The position numbers and the translations under genes were made by a program. The notes beneath the pieces were generated by a model. The model had not been told where the DNA came from and searched no databases. It saw only the letters and a list, made by a program, of their open reading frames with translations. From the NCBI GenBank assembly GCA_016932235.1, contig JAFGDF010000294.1, forward strand, positions 1 through 7,885: a stretch of DNA of 7,885 nucleotides, written 5' to 3'. The stretch is from Deltaproteobacteria bacterium (GTDB taxonomy: Bacteria > Desulfobacterota > DSM-4660 > Desulfatiglandales > HGW-15). Positions 1 through 6,073 of this stretch are shown in pieces; position 1 is the first letter of the stretch, and each line of letters opens with the position of its first letter.

Positions 1-385
1 AAAACGGATCAAAATTGAGCCTGGTAACGACATCCAGGTCTGTTTGTGAACACATTGCCCAGCCCACAACCAGCACAGTATCAAAATATCCTGAAAGACA
101 TCGCATATATGCCAGAGCCAGGGCAGTTCCGCCATCGTCTTCAACTCTTATCTCATCTTTACCATAGGCATGAGCGGCGAGCGCTGTACTCATAGCCGCG
201 ATAATCATTCCATCCACCTGGTCATATTCAGCCAAAACCACGCTATCAACTTCTGCAGGGCTGATTCCGGCATCCTCTATTGCTTTGCTCGTTGTATCAA
301 ATATCAAATCGTTTACAGAGTCTTTCCTGTTCATCCCTTCGCATTTCGATTCACTGATACCGATTATGCCGACCTTCTTTCCCAT
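1..385 (-). CDS. Thiolase-fold protein (SCP-x/acetyl-CoA acetyltransferase-like), N-terminal part, cut by the window edge
   Basis: The first 128 residues are visible; the rest lies beyond base 1. The protein begins with the short beta strand typical of thiolase-fold enzymes (MGKKVGIIGISESK) and continues to the segment GGTALALAYMRCLSGYFDTV, which matches the nucleophile-elbow helix and the SG..D strand of SCP-x type thiolases. Aligning the G of 'LSGYFD' (G99) with the same Gly in classical thiolases puts Glu82 (VEDDGG) where the acylated Cys normally sits, so the usual nucleophile appears to be absent. Family members without this Cys include the steroid retro-aldolase Ltp2, which works with a DUF35 partner; such a partner could lie off the left edge. 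The ATG at 385 has GGAGG seven bases upstream. The gene lies 149 bp downstream of the crotonase on the same strand, so a C-C cleavage role in the same pathway is likely. Family is fairly sure; reaction is not. Confidence 0.8.
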   Translation of the reverse strand, partial: MGKKVGIIGISESKCEGMNRKDSVNDLIFDTTSKAIEDAGISPAEVDSVVLAEYDQVDGMIIAAMSTALAAHAYGKDEIRVEDDGGTALALAYMRCLSGYFDTVLVVGWAMCSQTDLDVVTRLNFDPF

Positions 386-534
386 ATCCTAACCTCCGCT
401 CTCGTAACCACTCAAAAGTTTTTATGCCTGTGACATCGAGGCTGTTCTTAAATAATATTAATAAACATCTCGTTATTATGTATATGGAACATCTCCAATT
501 CAGTTTAAATATGAAAGATTAATTTTTCAGGGAT

Positions 535-1332
535 TCATTCCCCTGTAAAATTCGGCTTCCTTTTTTCAGTAAATGCCTTTACACCTTCTGCGCGGTCTTT
601 TGATTTTGCTATTATATCAAGTATGGCGAAAGCATAATCATTAACCGCCTCCACCGGTGCCTGCAGAGCCTGTTTCACTGCCGATTTTATATATCTTGAT
701 CCCAGCGGGCTTTTCCCCGCGATCTTTGTAGCAGTCTCATAGGCTGTTTCCATAAGTCTTTCCGCAGCTACAACTTTATTAACAAGCCCGATCCTCTCCA
801 GCTCTCTCGCTGGCCAGACGTCTCCGGTAAGCAGAAGTTCCATACTCTTCTTGAGACCGATCTGACGCGGCAGTAGATTTACTGATATGGGACCAAACAG
901 CATGTAATTGGCATGTGCGTCCCCCATACGCGCGTCCTCGGATGCGATAACCATATCAGCCCACATACAGATCTCAAATCCTCCTGCCATGGCATAGCCG
1001 TTTACGGCCACGATCAGGGGCTTGGGACACTTTTCGATGGTACCAAAAGCAGAAGTAGCAATCCTGTGAAATTCCTGTTCGGCATCGAAATCCACACCAT
1101 CGGGTCCTGTCCTTGCATCAACGGTGGCTAAATCTGCCCCGGCACAGAACCCACGACCTTTACCGGTGATTATCACGACTCTCATTGCTTTATCTTCACT
1201 AGCATCGGTCATGGCTTCTCTCAATTCCAGTAAAAGCGGTACATTAAGGGCATTCATTTTATTCGGCCGGTTAAGGGTAAGAGTCGCTATGCCGTTACTT
1301 TTCTCATAAATAATATTCTTATATTTTTTCAT
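535..1332 (-). CDS. Enoyl-CoA hydratase/isomerase (crotonase) family protein
   Basis: The 265 residues match the usual crotonase length. The first oxyanion-hole segment is FCAGADL (62-68, Ala64) and the second is NGYAMAGGFE (111-120, Gly118). Glu120 corresponds to rat mitochondrial hydratase Glu144. The second catalytic Glu (rat Glu164, twenty residues on) is replaced by His140 in MGDAHANY, and the usual PGAGG loop is altered to FGPISVNL. Some bacterial crotonases carry a similar GDAH segment, so this is a subfamily trait and not obviously an inactivating change, but plain syn-hydration cannot be assumed; isomerase, hydrolase or a modified hydratase are alternatives. The cytoplasmic product would act after the acyl-CoA dehydrogenases encoded upstream on the same strand. 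The ATG at 1332 has AAAGGAG about ten bases upstream. The nearest upstream gene is 584 bp away, so it may have its own transcript. Confidence 0.9.
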   Translation of the reverse strand: MKKYKNIIYEKSNGIATLTLNRPNKMNALNVPLLLELREAMTDASEDKAMRVVIITGKGRGFCAGADLATVDARTGPDGVDFDAEQEFHRIATSAFGTIEKCPKPLIVAVNGYAMAGGFEICMWADMVIASEDARMGDAHANYMLFGPISVNLLPRQIGLKKSMELLLTGDVWPARELERIGLVNKVVAAERLMETAYETATKIAGKSPLGSRYIKSAVKQALQAPVEAVNDYAFAILDIIAKSKDRAEGVKAFTEKRKPNFTGE

Positions 1333-1916
1333 AATTTTCCAACTCCTTTATTGGATCTCCTGTTTAATGTTCCATCATCATACTTACTGTATATGGCATT
1401 CTCGTAACCCGTTTCTCTTCCCAGGAGCCTGTCGGACTTTGTCCGACAGGCTCCTGGGAAGCGAAATTTTTATGTGCGGTGCCCGCCGGGCCTACGGCTT
1501 GTGGAGCCCACACCTCAGCAAGAGATCGGAATACAACAGGATTGTTACGTCCTGATCCATGCTTTCCTTAACTTAGCCTATCGTTCGGTTTGATTTATCC
1601 GGAAGATGTTCCCCTGCCAAGATTTTTAAAGATACCAATACGTTTTCAAATTTATACGCATATTATGTCCCGCTGTATTTTTTAGCTTCCTTCATCATCA
1701 ACATCGGATGGTTGAATATAAAGAAATGTGAAATGAAAATAGTTTGGACGGGATTTAAATACATAACCTTCTGAAGTGAAGCGGGATATCCACATAATGC
1801 ATCATAACGCCGTAAACGTCGGCAGGCATATTAACCCTTTTCTGTCTCCTTTGAAATCCGTAACTCTTTCTTACTTGCAACATTTAACTCAACTGCAAAA
1901 CCTCGAATAATCTTTG
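1333..1916. other. 584-bp gene-free stretch inside the catabolic cluster
   Basis: No convincing gene is found on either strand. The stretch holds a perfect 21-bp palindrome (1417-1461) followed by smaller inverted repeats: GCCCG/CGGGC at 1481-1491, TGTGG/CCACA at 1500-1512 and CAGGA/TCCTG at 1537-1554. Together they form a GC-rich structured island in an AT-rich gap. Two very short minus-strand frames are present, 1560-1492 (22 residues, AAGGA just upstream) and 1829-1755 (24 residues); both are too short to name. An ACCGAACG octamer on the minus strand (1582-1589) repeats one near the SDR promoter. The rest (about 1590-1916) shows nothing clear. The stretch most likely separates the crotonase gene from the SDR-ACAD unit transcriptionally. 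Confidence 0.6.
1412..1466. repeat. Long perfect palindrome, possible REP-like or mobile palindromic element
   Basis: A 21-bp left arm (1417-1437) and an exactly complementary right arm (1441-1461) flank a TTT loop. After one mismatch (1416/1462) four more pairs extend the stem to 1412-1466. The core reads GCCTGTCGGAC TTT GTCCGACAGGC. A run of five T follows on the plus strand at 1467-1471, as in an intrinsic terminator, but no plus-strand gene lies upstream to end. On the minus strand no T run follows. A dispersed palindromic element that landed in the gap explains the perfection and the GC-rich flank better. From memory, similar palindromes recur in Desulfobacterota genomes; this was not checked. 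Confidence 0.75.
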
Positions 1917-3056
1917 TTATCCTGTTATATAATCCCATAAAACATTATCATTGGAATATCCTGTTAAGCCGATGATATCAACCATGGCCGCGTCTCTGTA
2001 AAAACGCTCGATCTGATAATCGATCATATATCCATATCCTCCAAAGATATGTATTCCGTCTTTCGTGGCTAGAATGCCTGTTTCAAGAGCCACCTTTTTG
2101 GCCATTTCAGGAAGCTTTGACATACCTTTATTTTTATCAAGCTCCCAGGCAGCCTTGTAGGTCAGGAGCCTTGAGATCTCTATCTGAACGGCAATCTCGG
2201 TAAGCCTTTTCTTTATCGCTTCAAAAGATATTATCTTGGTCCTGAACTGTTCTCTCCTGCGGGCGTATGAAATCGCCATGTTAAAAGCGGCCTGTGCGAT
2301 GCCGGTGCTCACTGCCGCCGCCCTGACATTCATCTCCTGTAATGAAAGCTTCATGTCGGGCATAACGCCTTTATGTCCACCCAACAGCTTTTTTCCAGGC
2401 AACCTGTAATTATTGAAACTGATACTCCCTATAGACACCATTTTCATGCCTACCCTCTCACCAGCCAATGACAGGTTCAAATCATCAGAATCCTTCTCCA
2501 GGATAAAGCCCGCGTTTTGTCCCTGCCCGTTCTCATTTTCCTTCCGGCACAGGAGAATCATCGGGCCCGGCAAAGTGACATTGAATACAAACCTTTTTTG
2601 ACCATTTATGATATACCCGTCTCCTTCTGCCACTGCCGTCGTGGCAAAGGACTTAAGATTACCGCCCCCTTCATTCTCCATATAAGCTAATGAAGGTATT
2701 TTCTCTCCGCTGCAAATAGCTGGAAGAAGACTTTCCTTCTGTTCGTTCGTTCCGTACCTGAGGATAACCTCCGAACCAATATCTGAAAGGGCCAGGGCCA
2801 GGCCAATTCCTGAATCCTCCCGTGAGAATGCCTCAAAGACCAGGGCACTTTCAAGTAAGCCGAGACCCTGCCCACCAAACTCCTCAGGGATATGCATCCC
2901 GATAAAACCAAGCTCACATGCCTTACGCCATATCTCAAGGGGAAACTGCCCCTCGCTTTCATACTTCTCGATGAGATCATCATCAAATTCTCCGGCAGCA
3001 AATGAAGCGGCAGCCTCGCTTATATCCAATTGTTCCTTGCTCAGTCCAAAATCCAT
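1917..3056 (-). CDS. Divergent acyl-CoA dehydrogenase family protein, probable non-catalytic partner subunit
   Basis: The 379 residues cover the full ACAD fold: N-terminal helices with IPEEFGGQG (56-64), a beta domain around YIINGQKRF (148-156) and a C-terminal helical bundle. The canonical A-TEP-x-GSD flavin segment is replaced by AYMENEGGGN (124-133). The catalytic Glu expected after the FYRDA strand is Gly363 (IIGLTG), and the alternative helix-G base seen in isovaleryl-CoA dehydrogenase is not in register (Met242). In contrast R268-E-Q-F271 and GGYGY (339-343) are intact; in homotetrameric ACADs these contact the FAD bound mainly by the neighbouring subunit. This suggests a structural or FAD-completing subunit paired with the ACAD encoded 59 bp upstream, as in ChsE1-ChsE2 type heteromers. 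The ribosome site before the ATG at 3056 is weak (GGGG, about six bases away), so translation may depend on the upstream gene. Family is certain; partnership is inferred. Confidence 0.9.
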   Translation of the reverse strand: MDFGLSKEQLDISEAAASFAAGEFDDDLIEKYESEGQFPLEIWRKACELGFIGMHIPEEFGGQGLGLLESALVFEAFSREDSGIGLALALSDIGSEVILRYGTNEQKESLLPAICSGEKIPSLAYMENEGGGNLKSFATTAVAEGDGYIINGQKRFVFNVTLPGPMILLCRKENENGQGQNAGFILEKDSDDLNLSLAGERVGMKMVSIGSISFNNYRLPGKKLLGGHKGVMPDMKLSLQEMNVRAAAVSTGIAQAAFNMAISYARRREQFRTKIISFEAIKKRLTEIAVQIEISRLLTYKAAWELDKNKGMSKLPEMAKKVALETGILATKDGIHIFGGYGYMIDYQIERFYRDAAMVDIIGLTGYSNDNVLWDYITG

Positions 3057-3115
3057 AGTTAACCCCGTCCTAAATATTTTATAATATTTTTACGTCAGTC
3101 TCCGGACGTATTATT

Positions 3116-4291
3116 TTAAATTTTCGGGTCTATTCCCATCTCCCGAGAGATTATTTCTCTCGCGATAATGAGTCTCTGCATCTCCGAAGTCCCGTCAACG
3201 ATTTCACTTAATTTTGCCTGTCTGTAGAACCTTGCGATTGGGTATTCATCAAGGACACCCTCAGGACTGTACATTTTAAAGACTTCCCTGGCTATTTTTG
3301 TCGATGTCTCCGAAGAAAAGAGTTTTGAGCAAGCCGCTTCAAAGACATGCGGTTTTCCATGATCTTTCAACCAGGCTGCCTTCAGGTACAAGTTCCTCAT
3401 AATCTCGATCCTCACGGCCATATCGGCAAGGGAAAAGGGAATGGCTTCGGACTCCATTATAGATCTCGTGTTTTTATACCTTCTGCGTGCCAAGGACAGG
3501 GCCTGGTTAAAGCAGGCCTGGGCAAATCCCGTTGTCATAGCCCCAACGGCGATTCTTCCTCCCTGCAAAGAAGACAGGTGATGTGAAAAACCCTTATCAA
3601 TGTCTCCAAGAAGATTCTCCTTCGGTACCCTGCAATCATCAAAAAACAGCTCGTGGTTCTGCGTCCCGCGCATCCCCATTTTTTCTGTCTTCTGGCCGAC
3701 CATATACCCGGGTGAATCGGTTGGCACAATGATCGTGCAGATAACCTCTTTTCCATCCGATTCCCTTACTGTCTTGGCTGCCACGATAAGAACGGAATTG
3801 TTCTCAACCCCTGTGTTTGTGATAAACTGCTTGGAACCATTGATCACCCATTCGTTACCTTCGAGGCGCGCGGTTGTTCTGACGCTTCCCGCATCCGAAC
3901 CGGAGTCCGGTTCTGTAAGCGCCATGCCCCCCAGTTCTTTTCCCTTGGCAATTGGAACAAGCCATTTTTTCTTTTGTTCTTCCGTGCCGAATTGGTAAAG
4001 GGACTGCCCCATTCCTGTCACGGTAACGCTGAGGATTACTGTCGGAAGCATATCTACCCGGGAAAGTTCTTCAAGGCATATAAACATGCTGACCCAGTCA
4101 CCACCCTGCCCTCCGTATTTTTTCGGAAAAGGGAGCCCCATCAATCCAAGATCTGCCATTTGCGAAACGAGCTCGTAAGGGTGCTTTCCGGTCCTTTCAA
4201 ACTCTTTTGCCGTTGGTGCCACCACTTCCTGCGCAAAGCGGCGGCACATCTCTTTTATCTTTTGCTGCTTCGGTGTAAGCCTAAAATCCAT
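3116..4291 (-). CDS. Acyl-CoA dehydrogenase, probable catalytic subunit with Asp at the base position
   Basis: The 391-residue protein keeps the flavin-binding segment MALTEPDSGSD (123-133), the WVINGSKQFITN strand (148-159) and the C-terminal IVDGTSEMQR segment (364-373). Asp366 occupies the position of the usual catalytic Glu (YEGT in short- and medium-chain enzymes); Asp there is known in some cyclic acyl-CoA dehydrogenases such as those for cyclohexane or cyclohexene carboxyl-CoA. The R-x-Q-F-G motif is degraded to R271-Y-K-N-T, and the GGxGY motif is replaced by a longer loop, KMYSPEGVLDEY (339-350). Those two lost elements are the ones its neighbour retains, which argues for an alpha-beta heteromer with FAD at a mixed interface. 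It probably passes electrons to ETF, which is not encoded here. The ATG at 4291 has GAGGAG five bases upstream; the SDR stop is 24 bp upstream, so co-transcription is very likely. Confidence 0.95.
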   Translation of the reverse strand: MDFRLTPKQQKIKEMCRRFAQEVVAPTAKEFERTGKHPYELVSQMADLGLMGLPFPKKYGGQGGDWVSMFICLEELSRVDMLPTVILSVTVTGMGQSLYQFGTEEQKKKWLVPIAKGKELGGMALTEPDSGSDAGSVRTTARLEGNEWVINGSKQFITNTGVENNSVLIVAAKTVRESDGKEVICTIIVPTDSPGYMVGQKTEKMGMRGTQNHELFFDDCRVPKENLLGDIDKGFSHHLSSLQGGRIAVGAMTTGFAQACFNQALSLARRRYKNTRSIMESEAIPFSLADMAVRIEIMRNLYLKAAWLKDHGKPHVFEAACSKLFSSETSTKIAREVFKMYSPEGVLDEYPIARFYRQAKLSEIVDGTSEMQRLIIAREIISREMGIDPKI

Positions 4292-4315
4292 AAAAACTCC
4301 TCACCCATATAATTG

Positions 4316-5053
4316 TTAGTCAGTGTGGACATTGATGGTCTGCCCCGTAATATAAGAGCAGACATCCGATGCGAGAAATGCCACAATCGGTCCCATATCT
4401 TCAGGGGTACAGGTCCTCTTAAGGGCGGATTGCTGCACCAACATATCCACAAACTCTTGAGTGGCGCCCTTTATAAGGTTGGTATGTCCCAGACCAGGAA
4501 ACACGCAGTTCACGATCACTCCCGAGTTCCCCACTTCCATTGCGAGAGAATGAGTAAATGCCTGAATGCCGGCCTTTGCCGCGCCATACATCGATATCGT
4601 TGGAATACCCATCCCTCCGGAAAAGTTCACGATCCTTCCATATCTCTGTGCCAACATGGAGGGTAGCACGGCCTTCGCTACATTAATCTGACCGTAAAGA
4701 TTAACATTAATATTAAAATCAATTTCATCTCTTGTCATTTCAATAAAAGGTTTAAGCGCGCTGCTGGCTCCGGCGTTGTTCACAAGTATATCCACCCTGC
4801 CGAATTTCTCCAGAATTACCTTAACCATGTTGTCCACCTCATCGAGATTCGTTACATCGGCTTTAATGGCAATTGCCTGTGACCCGATATTTCTGACTTT
4901 GGCCGCGGTTTTTTCCGCACCTTCCAGATCGATATCGACCAGTGCCAGTATGCACCCTTCTCTTGCGAGCGTCAGGGCGATACCTTTTCCGTACCCGATC
5001 TGGCTTCCCACCCCGGTGACAAGTGCCACTTTATCCTTTAATCTAAGGTCCAT
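4316..5053 (-). CDS. Short-chain dehydrogenase/reductase, probable 3-hydroxyacyl-CoA dehydrogenase
   Basis: The 245 residues fit classical SDRs. The nucleotide loop is TGVGSQIGYGKG (13-24), a variant two residues longer than TGxxxGIG. Asp40 at the end of the second strand favours NAD over NADP. Further motifs are D66-V, NNAG (92-95), Asn117, Ser145 (NFSGG) and Tyr156-x3-Lys160 (YGAAK), giving a complete Asn-Ser-Tyr-Lys tetrad. The protein is cytoplasmic. Placed with ACADs, a crotonase and a thiolase-like protein, it is a good candidate for oxidising the 3-hydroxyacyl-CoA intermediate, the role BbsD-type and BadH-type SDRs play in anaerobic aromatic and alicyclic pathways; the exact substrate cannot be read from the sequence. 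The ATG at 5053 has a strong AAGGAGG five bases upstream. It is the first gene of the minus-strand unit, behind a clear promoter. Confidence 0.93.
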   Translation of the reverse strand: MDLRLKDKVALVTGVGSQIGYGKGIALTLAREGCILALVDIDLEGAEKTAAKVRNIGSQAIAIKADVTNLDEVDNMVKVILEKFGRVDILVNNAGASSALKPFIEMTRDEIDFNINVNLYGQINVAKAVLPSMLAQRYGRIVNFSGGMGIPTISMYGAAKAGIQAFTHSLAMEVGNSGVIVNCVFPGLGHTNLIKGATQEFVDMLVQQSALKRTCTPEDMGPIVAFLASDVCSYITGQTINVHTD

Positions 5054-5092
5054 AGTCCCCTCCTTTTTTGATAAGTTAAGACCTGTAACTTT

Positions 5093-5100
5093 ACCGAACG
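5093..5100. promoter_or_regulatory. Candidate operator ACCGAACG near the start point of the SDR operon
   Basis: The octamer sits just downstream of the minus-strand -10 region, about where transcription should begin, and continues into AACGTT. The same octamer occurs in inverse orientation at 1582-1589, upstream of the crotonase gene. TetR-family regulators of acyl-CoA operons often bind GC-rich palindromes of this general kind, but here only half of such a palindrome is clear. No regulator gene is in the window. Confidence 0.25.
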
Positions 5101-5104
5101 TTAA

Positions 5105-5136
5105 ATTATATAATAAAAGAATTGTTTCAATGTCAA
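5105..5136 (-). promoter_or_regulatory. Sigma-70 type promoter for the SDR-ACAD operon, with an overlapping inverted repeat
   Basis: On the minus strand a perfect TTGACA (5136-5131) precedes an AT-rich -10 region. TTATAT at 5113-5108 gives a 17-bp spacer; a perfect TATAAT at 5110-5105 gives 20 bp. The leader to the SDR start would be about 45 bases. An inverted repeat AAGAATTG/CAATTCTT (5117-5124 and 5134-5141, nine-base spacer) covers the spacer and the -35 box and could be an operator. The two signals together make regulated transcription of the operon likely. Confidence 0.6.
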
Positions 5137-5179
5137 TTCTTATTTTTCTAAATTGAAAAAAAGGTAATGAGAGGATATT

Positions 5180-5197
5180 TTAAAAACCTGTTTTTAA
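5180..5197. promoter_or_regulatory. AT-rich 18-bp palindrome in the divergent promoter region
   Basis: TTAAAAAC (5180-5187) and GTTTTTAA (5190-5197) form a perfect inverted repeat around a CT centre. It lies between the two divergent promoters, 17 bases upstream of the plus-strand -35 box. The two-base centre is too short for a stable RNA loop, so a dimeric DNA-binding protein site is a better reading. The AT-rich setting makes a chance palindrome possible. Confidence 0.3.
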
Positions 5198-5214
5198 TAT
5201 CAACGGTATTTAGA

Positions 5215-5243
5215 TTGACTTAATAAGGCCTTCAAGATAAAAA
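5215..5243 (+). promoter_or_regulatory. Candidate promoter for the LUD-cupin unit
   Basis: TTGACT (5215-5220) is followed after 17 bases by TAAAAA (5238-5243). The -35 box matches consensus in five of six positions; the -10 box is weaker. The leader to the start codon at 5285 would be about 35 bases. A small stem, CTCAT (5260-5264) with ATGAG (5274-5278), could partly cover the ribosome binding site. Confidence 0.4.
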
Positions 5244-5284
5244 ATATTTCTATCGCTATCTCATCCTGAAAAAATGAGGACCCA

Positions 5285-6037
5285 ATGAGCATAGAAATTA
5301 AAAAATGCCTGACTTCGTTACGTTCAAGACATATTAATGGAATCTTCGCAGAGACTTCAGGTGATGCCGCATCAAAAGCGATCAAACTAATCCCACCCGG
5401 CTCTGTGGTCGGACTGGGCGATTCAAGCACAGTCAGGGGAATCGGCCTGCTTGAAATGCTTGAAAAACGGAGTAACAGTGTCTTAAATCCTTTCAAGAGC
5501 CAGCCCCCTGGAATGGCTCCGGAAAAGGCATCCGAATATACCGATAAATTATCGAGGCAGGCAACGCTATGTGACATTTTTCTGACAGGGACAAACGCTG
5601 TTACCCAGGACGGCAGGCTTGTCAATGTGGACGCGGTCGGCAACAGAGTGGCCGGTATGTTCTGGGGACACCCTGTTTCTATCATCATTGTTGGCAGGAA
5701 TAAAATCGTAAGGGATCTTGATGAAGCGTTCGACAGGATTCGGAATGTAATCGCTCCAAACCACACCTTCATTAAGATGGCCGGATTCAATGGAAAAGAC
5801 CAGAAAAAACCCTGTGTTACTACAGGCCGGTGTGGTGACTGCCGATCACCTGATAGGGCCTGCAACATATTCACGATAATAGAAAGTAAACCGCTTCGAA
5901 CTGTCCTGAATGTTATCATTGTCGACGAGGATCTGGGTTTAGGCTGGGATCCCGCGTGGCCCGAAGCGCGTATAAAGCAGATTATCGAAAACCATAAAAA
6001 GTTCGTTTGGAAAGCCAGGTTTGACGTCTTTAAATGA
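5285..6037 (+). CDS. LUD-domain (DUF162, LutC/YkgG-like) protein with C-terminal Cys motif
   Basis: The 250 residues form a single LUD domain. Recognisable segments are VVGLGDSSTV (41-50), the strongly conserved TGTNAVTQDGRLVNVDAVGN (101-120), and GHPVSIIIVGRNKIVRDLDEA (128-148), all typical of stand-alone 'lactate utilisation' proteins. A Cys-rich tail follows, C177-x5-C183-x2-C186-x6-C193, common in the anaerobic branch of this family and possibly a metal or Fe-S site. LutC and LutB take part in an iron-sulfur L-lactate oxidation complex, but neither LutA nor LutB is present here, so lactate oxidation should not be assumed. The cytoplasmic product is encoded 36 bp before a cupin gene, probably on one transcript, divergent from the beta-oxidation operon. 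GAGGA lies four bases before the ATG. Family is clear; role is unknown. Confidence 0.9.
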   Translation: MSIEIKKCLTSLRSRHINGIFAETSGDAASKAIKLIPPGSVVGLGDSSTVRGIGLLEMLEKRSNSVLNPFKSQPPGMAPEKASEYTDKLSRQATLCDIFLTGTNAVTQDGRLVNVDAVGNRVAGMFWGHPVSIIIVGRNKIVRDLDEAFDRIRNVIAPNHTFIKMAGFNGKDQKKPCVTTGRCGDCRSPDRACNIFTIIESKPLRTVLNVIIVDEDLGLGWDPAWPEARIKQIIENHKKFVWKARFDVFK

Positions 6038-6073
6038 TTAAACACTGATTAGGATCTAAGTGGAGGTTAAAAA

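Noticed and set aside
170..433. Plus-strand open frame of 87 codons
   Set aside because: It lies opposite the thiolase-like gene, which has clear family motifs and a ribosome site.
1412..1471. Reading the perfect palindrome plus T run as the terminator of the crotonase or ACAD genes
   Set aside because: The T run is on the plus strand and both genes are on the minus strand; the palindrome is also upstream of the crotonase start.
1367..1555. Plus-strand open frame of 62 codons
   Set aside because: It runs straight through the 21-bp palindrome and the other inverted repeats, lacks a clear ribosome site and looks like no protein family.
3071..3110. Small AT-rich and TACGTC/GACGTA inverted repeats between the two ACAD genes
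   Set aside because: The stems are short, no minus-strand T run follows and the gap is only 59 bp, so a terminator inside the pair is unlikely.
3600..3998. Plus-strand open frame of 132 codons
   Set aside because: It is antisense to the acyl-CoA dehydrogenase at 3116-4291, which has clear family motifs throughout.
5200..6045. Long open frame of 281 codons on the minus strand, opposite the LUD gene
   Set aside because: The plus-strand frame matches the LUD family throughout and has a ribosome site; the opposite frame matches no family I recognise and covers the divergent promoter region.
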